A stretch of 64,000 nucleotides of DNA from Norana najaformis (taxonomy: Eukaryota; Annelida; Clitellata; Crassiclitellata; Hormogastridae): contig OZ029919.1 of the NCBI GenBank assembly GCA_964023275.1, positions 2,075,501-2,139,500 of the forward strand, read 5' to 3'. Made by a program: the position numbers and the translations under genes. Of the stretch, positions 35,801 through 47,200 are shown piece after piece (positions within the stretch are counted from its first letter, which is position 1; every line of letters begins with the position of its first letter). The notes under the pieces are model-generated. The model had not been told where the DNA came from and made no database searches. It worked only from the letters and a program-made list of their open reading frames with translations.

Positions 35801-36669
35801 TGTCACTCTCTCCTGGGTACATGCACATATGTGTGTCAATGTGTTTTGATTTGTCGTGTTACCATGGTGCTGTATATGGAGTTTAGTGCAAGTATTCTGT
35901 TGGTTTATAATGATTTTTCTTTACAATTAGTTGTTTGATTTTTATTTGTCGTTTGTTCTTCTTTGTTAGACATTTTACGTACACGATCGATTTTCAGTTT
36001 ACGTCGTTTCTTAGTAGATATTTTTGCCGTATTTCGCCGCTTTGTAAATTGAGCTTTTTGTGAATGATTCGGTTTTCTTGTTGTGTCAATGAATTGTGAC
36101 TGGAGCTAAAGGTAATGAGATCGATTCGTGCGTTTTGTGTGTTTTCTGCCTGCTGCTGACCCCTCAAAATCTGAAGCTTAGCCTAGGTTTGATCAAATGT
36201 AGGTTATCACATTAAGAAGTTTCTGACTTTATACTGAACTTGGCTGATTTTGCGTTGTTAGTTTTATGTGCGGCAAGCTCTGAGCTTCGCCTTTGGTGTT
36301 GATTTGCACTGATTCTGTGCAGTCCTCTACACTTTAACATATTACGTATTATGTTTACAGTATTACGTGTTACTTCGTGTAACATTACATGATTACATCG
36401 CTGTATTTATATTGGTATAATCGTTGACTTGAACGCTTGGCGAGTTTCCGAGGTCTTGTTTCACCAGAAAGCTTTGGACAGGGTGTTATGGTTTTTGCAA
36501 ATGTAACATGGTTTCCATGACAACATCACTGCATCAGCTCCTGCATAATGTTTAAGTATCCATTGTTACCGTAACAGTTTGGCAATGGTTAGAAAGTCTT
36601 TGATTACTATTGAATTACAAGATGCTGTTTTGGTGTGGTTTAACGATACCATGGTTGCCTTTCAAGCGG

Positions 36670-36812
36670 TTGATCTGTAATCGTAAGCTCGAGATTTCTA
36701 CAGCATCCAACGAAAGCTAAGTCATCGGAACCAGCTTATTCACAGGCGCTCAGTCAAAACAAAATGGATAGGCAGGAAGGGTTCAGTTCCAGGTCAGGAT
36801 CCAAGAGTCAGG
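36670..36812 (-). mobile_element. L2-type retrotransposon 3' end, inverted
   Basis: GTAATCGTAAGCTCGAGATTTC, then AACGAAAGCTAAGTCATCGG, then CAGCTTATTCACAGGCGCTC and GGATAGGCAGG. Untranslated 3' sequence only. A tRNA-like fragment (AATTCGGTAGCACACTGG ... GGATTTGAGCC) directly follows at about 36818-36890. Confidence 0.75.
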
Positions 36813-37109
36813 CAGGTCAATTCGGTAGCACACTGGGTTTGTAATCCAACGATTGTGGATTTGAGCCTGCTCTGCAGACTTCACGTAATGAACCTGCACA
36901 CACTTCTCTCACCTCAGATTCAGATTTGCTGATCTTTCATGCTGATTATAGGTGCAATAAATAAATAAATTTTAACCTGAATAAATAAATAATGTGCACT
37001 GAAAGTGACAGACTGCAACTGTGTTTGTCTCTGATATCAGTGTCTAAAGTTTGAATCCCTGTGCAACAAAATTGATTGTTTTTTGTGTTCCCTTAATCTG
37101 CTCTAGCCA

Positions 37110-37190
37110 GTGGCTTCTGTAGAGCTGTTATCATGATGCATAAAGCATCAATCGATGGTTGCTTCAAGTGAATTCGCAGTCAGAATTGTA
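37110..37190. repeat. dispersed repeat family C, copy 3
   Basis: GGCTTCTGTAGAGCTGTTATC, then AAAGCATCAATCGATGG, related to the copies near 190 and 9150. Intergenic. Confidence 0.5.
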
Positions 37191-38489
37191 ATCTTTTGGA
37201 GAATCCCGGTCAAAGCCCGATAAGTCAGAGAAACCAGGAGTCGAGGTATGTTTGGTAAGGAAGCTGAAACAGGTGAATTTTAAGTGTAGTTACTGTTATT
37301 CCGTGGTGTTTTTAGTTTATTTCTACTGTTGAAACCAAATGATTTATATTTGTTTTATTAATGTGTAGATAAGAAACTTTGGCAGTTTTGGAAAGAGAGT
37401 GTTGCTAATTCCAGTTGTTTCAGTCTGACCGTTGCTTATGGTTTCTTTATGTTGGTAATGGAGTCTATGAATGCTTGAAGTTGAGAAACGAGGAAATTGG
37501 GACGAAGGTTTCAAATTATGAGTATTGGTTATTCTGACATTTTTAGGATAAGTTCTGAATCTTTTCTGTACAATGCTTCTGTAGTAATCTTTGTGCGTGA
37601 GGGTATTTTTGTTACCTTATGGTATTTTTGGTCGTTTTGGGTACTTCACGTTATTGATCGAATGTTGTGTCAAAATAGCGTTTGATACTTTTGGTTTTTT
37701 GGCTCGTCTTGTACTTGTGGATATACCTTGTCTTGATACCTTGTAGTAAGGTTTGGTATGTTGGTGTAATACATGTAGTGTTTTTGGTATATTCTTATAC
37801 TTTACATAACTTTATTTTAGGTGTACGTTTTACGGCAAGTGCTGTGTCGACTGTCTTCCGGACAATGCAAGGGTTAAGTTTGATCGCCTGCTAACATCGT
37901 TTGCTGTTCAGTTCTTTCTTCCAGAGGGTCAGAACGTAGCTGCTGTGTTCTTATTGTTCTGTTTGACCCATTAGGAGGCTTGATGCTTTTCCTACGACTG
38001 CTTAACCACTTCAGGCTGGTCAAAAAGAACTAAATTACCAGCAGTGGACGTTGCGATGTATTAATACACACTTCCCATGAGCAAGGGATGTTTATGGAGC
38101 ATGTAACTGTATGTTCGACTTTTGTTGTTAAGTTTGGGATTGAAATTCAGTGTGTCTGGTAAATGTAACGGGCTTTGAATTCATCAGTCGACACAATATA
38201 ACAGATGTTTGTTAGGTTCAGTGGCTGGGACAATAGACACACCGTGAGATGTTGACATGTCCTCTCTGTGTAGACTTGTTTCCACAAAGCAGGTGAATTG
38301 TGTACACGTTTTTTAACAGCTTGATTAAAAGTGTTGCCCTAGTCAGCCCAACAGTTAGTGGGCAGTTTCAGTACAGGTGGAAATTAGTCTAGTCAACAAC
38401 TATGGTATTTTCCAGCTTTGCAATTTCTATGAACTTCGCAATTCAGCTAACTGTATGGTGCCACCAGGTTTATATTCTTTCAGCTTTGT

Positions 38490-38632
38490 GATTTTACCAA
38501 CTGCAATTCAGCCAACTTTACAGTTCAACCAAGTTTACAATTCTCACCAACTTTGCAATTCAGTCAGTTTTACAATTCAACCAACTTTACAATTCTCATC
38601 AACTTTGCATTATTTTCCAACTTTGACGAGCA
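38490..38632. repeat. diverged repeat of CAACTTT(A/G)CAATTC
   Basis: About seven imperfect copies of a roughly 20-bp unit (CCAACTTTACAATTCTCA and variants). Intergenic. Confidence 0.65.
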
Positions 38633-41600
38633 GTAGGCCAGCCACAGCTGAAGAGTTTGATGTTTCTTTTTTGTCATTTTTTTTCCAAAAGACATTTTAT
38701 GGTGTCTAATAATAATACGTCAGTCTTTCACTCATATGTCTGGGGTTTAAAATCTCGAAGGTTGGCAATTTGTAGTCGCAAAGATTGGATATGTAACCTT
38801 TAAGAAAATGTTTTCCTTAGGATGATGGGTTGGTATTTTCGGTTGTGTGGTTAAGTCAAAATGTCCTTCATGCCATAAACCTCTGATTGCTTTTGTTTGT
38901 ATGTACTAAGTTCTATGAACACTTACCTAGTCTGATACCATTTTACCGGTGTGCTAGTCATGGCTGGTAAGCTAAGAGGTGTAATTTTTTTCTGTTGCTT
39001 ATTCATTTAATATGATTTTTATACTGGAAGTCATTTGAATCGTTGAACCAATACAGTCTTGTCTGACCTTAGGGTAAGATTTTCTTAAAGACTTTTATGC
39101 TGTAAAGTAGATGGCAGAAGTAATTGTGTTGATTTTGAACCGTCTGAGCTGAATTATTCTGATAAAACTTTAAATATATGGGGATATCCAATCTCAAAAT
39201 TTTTTTGAACTTTTTGTCAATTTTGTGAATCATACATTATGTTTGATGCAGTTGATACGAGTTGCATGCATTTTTTAAAAATGTCTCTGATGCAATTTTG
39301 ATGCTTGGAACATAGAACTGTTATTATTTTTTTTATTAATATTATTTTTAATAATTTTGTTGCTAGTTGTATTACTGTTTATTATTGTTATTTTTTACTG
39401 CTGTTGTTGTTGCTGCTGCTACTACTACTATTATTATTATAAGGCTTTTTAGCTTCATGGCCCTTGTGGTATGGGCAGTGAAAGACTTGCTCAGTCAAGC
39501 GTGTAGGAATGTTGCATCGATGCATTTGATGCAGTTGAATTTTTGGAAGTTTCCTTTCAAGTTAAAGCAGTTTTAAAGAGCTTACATTAATAATTTATGA
39601 ATTTTAGAGCAAAATGACAGTTTTGCTTAAAATGTCTGTTTAAGTGTCTTATTTTTCAAGCACTGTGGCCAAATTAAGTCTGAAGTCATCGCTTGCCCAG
39701 CAAATATTCAAATGATTAATTGTTATTTATTATTATTTATTTATTTTGTTTCATTATTTTTATTCCTGTTATTAAATTTTATTTGATGCTTTGCAATCTT
39801 GAATAAATCAAAACCTAAGTCAAATGGATGACACTTTTTATATTTGAATCTGTATCTTTTTATATATTTTAAATTATAATAGTTTTAGACATCCAAATAA
39901 CACTAAGAAATATTTATAGGTTTTAACATTTTGTTTTTAATTTTTTATGTAATTTTAAAATTTATCGTGTTATTTGTTTGCATATTTTACGAGGCACATC
40001 AACGTACGTCCAAAGCTGATTAATACAGCCAGTTGATTTCAGTAATGAAATAATTCTTTTCAGTCTTTTTTTCAATGTAAAATGTACTGGTGGCTTTTAA
40101 AACATATTTTGGGGTAACGTAAAAGTTGTAGAAAATCAGGCCATATCTCTGTAAATTATTACATGCCTGTAAAATTTAATTACTTTGTCCAAGTTTGTTG
40201 TAATTAAAATTGTAATGCTGTCATTTTTTTAAATATTGTATTACTGTAATACCATGATGCTGTAATTTCTCAATACTGTAGTCTTGTAATATTATAACTA
40301 TGTAATTTTGTAATGATGTAATACCAGGTTTTCCTTCTTGCAAATGCGATTGTCACCATCAGAGTAATGTTAAAATTTAATGCTGAGCTGTCATCTAATG
40401 TATTCCCCTTCTTAATGTTAGTTTCTTTGCTATCGAAGCATACCCTTGCCTGCCAAAAATAAGGTATAAAATGTATGTATGCATGTAACAGCTATGCTAC
40501 ATTACATTTGATTAACATTTTTACACAGTGTACTTGACATTTGAAGCTTTAAACTGTAAACAACTACTTCGGATGCATTTGATGGTCAGAAATAAATGTA
40601 AACAATAAAATAAAGTTACATACTTTTTCTCATAACTGATTTTCAGGATCCTCTATGAATGACAGTGGAAGTACTTGCCAAGAATTGTGGAGAATTTTGG
40701 CACTATGGTTAAGTGCTACTAGCTAACTACTGTAAGTGATACAGAAAATAGGAAGAAACGTTTTTTATCCAGAAGCAGTTTGAGCAGTTTTTTATAACGT
40801 GTTGCGGAATTGTCGTTTGTTGACTGTCTGTTTGTTATTATTCTTGCTACTTATAGTACAGATTCACCAGTCGTTTTATGTATTTGTTGAAATAATTTAA
40901 TTTAGTTACTCAAGAAATTCAAAGCATTCAACCTGGATTTTGATTTTCAGTAGTTAAGTTGATGGCTTGGCGATGTGAACATGACCGTGGCAAGCACATC
41001 AAAGTAATCCATGGGGAGTATATGGACAGGTGACCATCCATGGATATCTGGGCCAGTTCAGCCGCCATCCCTCGGGGTCGGTAATGAGCTCATAGGTCAA
41101 AAACGGTGTTATGTTGTGCAATTGCTGCAGTCCAGCTGGGCCAGCTCAACCCTGCATCCCTCGGGGGTAAGCGAGATGGTAGGTCGGAAACTGTGATTGC
41201 TGTGGTCATGCTTGTGCTTCAGTCAAATGATTCTTCAGAGCTTAGGACTGCGCTGCTGAGGAGTTTATGTTGGAGCGTGTAAGCAAGTGTGGTGCTGCCT
41301 TTTTACCTATTGCAAGGTTGTTTGTCGAAGAATGCAGCAATGGTTAGTTAAGTTCAGCAATTGAAAACATCCAAAGCACTGGTTTATGGTTTGGCAATCT
41401 CTTCTTGAGTCATAACTGCAAGCTAAAGTTTTTCTATCAATTTTCGTCTAAAATGCAAACCAATTTTTCCATTTTTTTCTACAAGGTTTTGAAGTTTAGA
41501 AATTGACGTTTTGTACTGTGTTTCTGCTCGTAATGGAGGGAAATTTTTTGTTTCTCTCTTCATATATTTATTCGATTTGAGGTTTTGAAGTGATGATCTT

Positions 41601-41789
41601 GTCCACTCGCAGAACTTGAAATGGATCTATTCGTTCACTGTACGAGATAATATATATATTCAGTATGTTCTCACTTTAGATTTCTTGGCGTAAATATTCT
41701 TTTCTTTTAACTTATCTATACCACTTTACGTTCATACAAAGTTCTGTGTTTGTGATGTAAATTCTCCCTCCATCTGATTGGTGGACATC

Positions 41790-42200
41790 AGGGTCAGTTG
41801 TCTTTCCCAGTGGACTTCAGGGTTAGCTGTGTTTTCCCAGTGGACTTGAGGGTCGGATATTTATGTCTTTCCCAGTGGACTTCAGGTTCAGGTTTGTCTT
41901 TCCCAGTGGACATCAGGGTCAGGTGTCTTTCCCAGTGGACTTCAGGGTTAGCTGTGTTTTCCCAGTGCACTTGAGGGTCGGGTTTGTCTTTCCCAGTGGA
42001 CTTGAAGGTCAGATATTTGTCTTTCCCAGTGGACTTCAGGTTCAGGTTTGTCTTTCCCAGTGGACATCAGGGTCAGGTGTCTTTCCCAGTGGACTTGAGG
42101 ATCAGATGTGTCTTTCCCGTGGACTTGTGGGCCAGGTGTGTCTTTCCTAGTGGATTTGAGGGTCAGATGTATGTCTTTCCAAGGGAACTTTGAGGTTAGA
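41790..42200. repeat. 29-bp minisatellite with higher-order structure
   Basis: Units of TCTTTCCCAGTGGACTTCAG plus GGTCAGGTG-like spacer, about 14 copies. A block of several units (ending TTCAGGTTCAGGTTTG) is repeated, so the array grew by duplication of multi-unit blocks. Open frames reading VFPSGLQGQ are repeat products. Confidence 0.88.
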
Positions 42201-42959
42201 TGTGTCTATCCCTGCAGAATTTAAGGATGGGCTGTTTTGGTTTTGAGCTGTAAATGTGCATTTCTTCCGTCAAATGTACTTGCTTATATACTTTGAAAAT
42301 TTTGCTGTTATAGTTACCAACAGCATTGCTGACTAGGTTACCTGATTTTTTGAGTCACCATCCATAGTTTTACGGTTTTATTTTACCTTACCATGAAAAT
42401 ATTGTAATTGATTCTGATTTACTGGTAAATATACTCATTATCATTAATTATTATTTACAAATGTAAAGCTTGGGAATTTCTCAGTGCCAAGCAAAAGCTA
42501 TCAGGGAGGCGTCAAGCCAGAGAACATCTCATCAGTCCTTAAGGAAGACAATTTGATGCTGAATTCTGTAGTTATTGGCAAAGAATTTTAACATGATTTG
42601 AAATCCTCAACATATTTTCTTTAGCGAAATGTGCCCAAATGGCACCTTTTTTCGTTCTAGGTAATTTCATCATATCAGGGCTTTGCTTTGCCCGCTGCTC
42701 TGAAGCCCGTGCCGTTCTAGTCCGAATCTTTAGAACCGTAAGAAAGACTATTTATTTTTGAGGTTGATATAACATATATAATATAAAATAAACTACAACA
42801 AGGCTTCCACACAGTAACCAAACCCATGTTGTAACGATGCATGTTTACAGCAAGGCTCCACTGAATGCAGTCAGAGATGTGGCTGGTTCTTTACTTCATT
42901 TCTTTGTCAGATTTTCAGATCCATGTTATTGCTAATCAAGTTTGGTTGATTGACTGGTA

Positions 42960-43078
42960 TGAACATCTAGAATATCCTAGAATATTCTAGAATATAGAAT
43001 GTTCTGAACACTCTATTCCAGAATATAGAATATTCTAGAATGCTCTATTCTAGAATATAGAATATTCTAGAGCATGTA
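42960..43078. repeat. GAATATTCTA repeat with heat-shock-element spacing
   Basis: Repeated AGAATATTCTAGAATATAGA, containing alternating GAA and TTC triplets two bases apart (nGAAnnTTCnnGAAn). That is the arrangement recognised by heat-shock factor. The tract is also strongly palindromic. It lies in the convergent gap, 9.2 kb after the acyltransferase and 1.2 kb beyond the JmjC stop codon. Confidence 0.7.
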
Positions 43079-44280
43079 CAATGTTTGTGTTTTGCTTCCG
43101 ATTTTATGCTAACTCTCAGTGGCTGGGACGTTGAGTAAGAGCCACCTAGGAGTTGTCTTCTTAACAGGCGTCGTTTGTTTTATGCCTGGCTAGTTGTTTG
43201 AAATGTGTACCAGAATTGTAAATCAGTTGATGTTATTGTGTTTATTTGATTTGATAAATAAATATCCGTAAACGACTCGTCCATGAAACTTTGTTTCACG
43301 TCTTTCTGTTGCTCAGGCTAACAAGTAACTGGGGGTTAACAGCTTGCTTGCTCAGGGTAACAAGCAACTGGGGTTGACAGATTACTCGTAGTTCTTATGC
43401 TGTGATCATCTCGGGGAGGCTTGAACCTTCACACTTCTTGGTACTAGGCAACACTTAACCAATTAGCCATAGTCACTTAATCTAGGATATGGTGGGTGCA
43501 TAACTAAACATTACAAATGAAAAGCAGTGTGTGTTTGTGTTAATCACATTATTATGTAACAATTGATTAACACTAGGTTAAACGATGATGATAATGTGAT
43601 GTTAATCAATTCACGTGAATCTGAAATTTTATTCCGCTTTAGAACAACACCTCGTCACAACATAACCTTATTAGGGGTCGTCCAAAACGAACATCCGTTA
43701 ACTTTTTAACTGTTAAAAACGACAAAATTTATGTAAAAACGTGACGAGAAATTTAAATCAACGTAACCAACAGACTGCCTCCCTGTTACATGAAACCATA
43801 AAAAATTATCCACTTGCAACCGAACTATTTTTAAGATACACACATCACAGTAGTAACTTACCAATTGTGGTACAACTTTATATAGCGCCTTTTATTGACT
43901 TCTTCGTAACAGAGCTAAGTAGTACAGATATTACACCAGAAACTGCTTATAATATGCTCTATTATAACACAGATTCTGATACATACATAGTCTCGGACAA
44001 GGATCTCAAGTTTTGCTCAGCTTTAGAAAATGACCTCATCGTAACACAGCCTCATTAAAAGCCAGTTCTTCATACAACTACGAATGAAAGCGCAGTAATG
44101 AGTTTCCAGTGTGTTAAATATTATCATGTCAGTAATAATTTACAACTAGTTAATACGTAAGTCCTACTAACCTCATGCAATCACCTTTAACTGGGTTGCA
44201 TCCTACTAACTTCATGTAACTGGGTCGGGTCCTAGATCTACCGACATTTAAACGTCCTATTGGCTGTCAATCTGGGTCGG

Positions 44281-47200
44281 TTAAAGTTCGTCACGTTTCG
44301 GTTTCTTCACCTGCTGCTCGTGAGGAATGTTAAAGACTTTGGCCAGCTTCTGTAGAGCCTCGTCTTTCAGTTCCTTGACCTCTGACCTCGTTAGGCTCGT
44401 CGTATTTTCTGGTGCAATGTGCTGCCACGCGGTCTTGCTGTCGGGAAAGTCTTTGGCCTGTAGGTAAGTAAGTAAAGTGGTTGGATTGCCTTTGCTGGTG
44501 GGTTTTCATTGTTACTAAACTATAAAATATCAGTTCAATCAGCTTTAAGAGGTTCTTTAAGGGTGTTATATATTAATGCACAAATATATTTATTTATTTA
44601 TTGGCCTAAGTTTGCTCACGAGATCAGTAAATCCGAATCGGAAGCTCATAACAAGGTCAAGCAAAACAACCTGTTGCTGCAGAGTCCACCCAGCAGGCTC
44701 AATCCAAAAATCGTTGGATTACGGACCCAGCGAGCTATAGAATACACCACTGGGTCATACAAACAGACAGAACTGGCTGAGCATTTTATCAGACGTGGGA
44801 GTGAATTGCAGAATTTAGGACCAGCCACCGAGAAAGCACGGGAGAATTATGATATTGGGTATTATGATAACGGCGCTATAGAAGTCATTAGATTAGATTA
44901 GATTAGATTAGAGCATACTCATGAACTACTTAGCTCTCGGACACCAATTTCTCCTGCTACAAAACTCTTTCCTCCGTCAGTAAAACTTACCTCTTCCATG
45001 ACCTCTTGGTAAAAGGCATTGAAAAGGTCAAAGGTCAGGGTGTCTTGATTTCGCATGACCATCAACAAGTGATGCTTCATGCTTGGTGCACTCAACCGTG
45101 AATTGCTTAACATCTGAAATTGATCAAGGCAAACGTTTGGATCATTATGATCAATTGATTATTCAAATCTAGCTGATTGTAATGAGAAGTATGATCTGCA
45201 TGTATTTCAGTGTTGTTCTCTTCTAAACTATTCTAAACTATTGTAATCGTAATCGCAAAATTTGTAAAGCGCCGCTTCAAGGTAACTTGCAACTCTGTTA
45301 AAGGCCGATCCTCTCTTCGGTCAGTATCTGCTGGAAAGTGTGTTGTTCCTGGTACACGTCTTGTCTTTGGCCGGCGTTGATTCACAGTTGATGGTACCTC
45401 CATCTGGAACTCTCTACCTCCTTATGTTCGCGACTCTCCTACTGAGGCTGTCTTTCGCTCTAACCTTAAAACTTACCTCATCCAGTCTGCTTATGGTTCT
45501 TAATACTTCACATAATCCAGCTTCAAGTGCACTTCTGAACTTTGTAAGGAGGACATTAGTTGTATTGTATTGTAAGGTAGCCACATCATAGGCGCTCCCG
45601 GCCCAGTGTCCCAGAACTAGTGGGGAATAATACGGTCTTCAAACGCTTGCGGAAAAGAGAGGGGGACAGAGATAGGAATTCCCGCCGTATTGCATGATGC
45701 TGTATATCATGACATAGTATTGCAAGATAATTCTACGGCACTGCATTGATTTCTGATCGTTATTCGGGAGTTGTTGATGGATGTCTTACCAATTTCCCGT
45801 CCTTGTAGGTCCAGAGGAATCCAGCTTCATTCAAGGGCAATGGCTCGTCAAGTTTCATCTTCTCGCAGTCATCGAAGGTTATTTCCGGCGAAGGAGAAAA
45901 GTGGTTCGTCGAGGAAATACTGCGCCCATAGGAACGGACCTGGTGGAGGTTGCCTGCGAACAAGGAAAACATTTAAACACCTACAGATGTAGAGACGTTA
46001 AGCATATCTTACAAAACGTAAGCATACTTAATCAAAACGTAATTGGACCGAAGGAAACTGAAAATATAAACAAACATAGATTATAAAATTAATTAATAGG
46101 CTAACTAATAATTAGGTAAACAGATAAATAAATAAAATAAGAAGGGCTAGATCTCCTCTCCAGTCAACTTGTTCCATATGGTGTATGTGTGTAATAGATA
46201 TATATATATATATATGGTGTGTGTCTAAAACACATATATACAAATGTATGTATGTTTCTATATATATGCTAAGTATGTATGTATTATGTATGCTAGTATA
46301 TGTTTGCATGTATATGTATCTATGTATGTATGTATATATGTATGTATGGCGCCGTTCGAAGTGTCTGTCAGTGGCGCTATATCATCATGGCTATCTAGAC
46401 GCAACTTAGGGGGTCCAAAGTAGGTCCTTGCCTCCGGATAACTTTTATGTGTGGCTCGAAAAGCTGAGCCGTTTGTGGCGACACATTTGAGATATTCAGC
46501 CGAAGACAGAACTGCGGTTAAGGGGTGCTTACCAGCGGGTACAAAAATGCAGTCACCGGGTCTCAAGGTACTCCAGATCCAGGGTACGTCAGCAACTCTT
46601 TTGTACTTGAACATATTGATGCGATCCATGTCCATCTCTGAGTGTCCTGCCCCTTCATAAGGCGCCTGAAAACAATAATAAAATAGCAGTAGGCCTAATA
46701 GTAGTAGTAACAGTAGTAGTAGCAGCACAGCAGCTGCAGTAGCAGTAGCAGTAATAGTGGTAGTAGTAGTAGTAGTAGTAGCAATGGTAGTAGCAGTAGT
46801 AGTAGTGGCAGTGGTGGTAGTAATGATATTAGTCGTAATGGTAATAAATTACTACGGTTTCTCATTTCCATCGGATTCACTCACAGCTGAGCGAACTAGA
46901 GGGCGCTAGCAAAACGCACTGAATCATTCTGTCCAACGAAGGCAGACAGACAGACACAGACACATACGGATCCACCCAGACACACCCAAATATAGACAGA
47001 GACACTGACAGACAGCCAGACGCACAGGCAGACTTCGTGGTGTCGAATACCTTGTCGTGGAATGCCAGGCTGTCCTTGTGTTTGGCATCGATGAGGATGA
47101 AGTCCTTTCTTCCGGCCAGAAGACAGTGAAGGTCGTGGTCGGCATGGGAGTGCAACAGACTGGCTGTTCCACCAGAACTCATCCAGATCTCCGATTCCAT

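Larger units (their letters stand above)
33811..44280. other. convergent intergenic region, no recognised gene
   Basis: The acyltransferase gene and the JmjC gene point at each other across 10.5 kb. Open frames here (for example 38377-38709, 43741-44058) match nothing I know and look like chance or repeat products. The first few hundred bases should be acyltransferase 3' UTR. A stop-free stretch 33852-33934, bounded by CCCACCAG and ACTAAG|GTACTG, could be an extra exon, but its phase cannot be linked. AT-rich sequence dominates 38.9-40.6 kb. Repeats are listed separately. Confidence 0.5.

Noticed and set aside
43741-44058. 105-codon open frame near the JmjC 3' end
   Set aside because: Average AT-rich composition, no recognised motif, no splice or promoter context. 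Probably chance.
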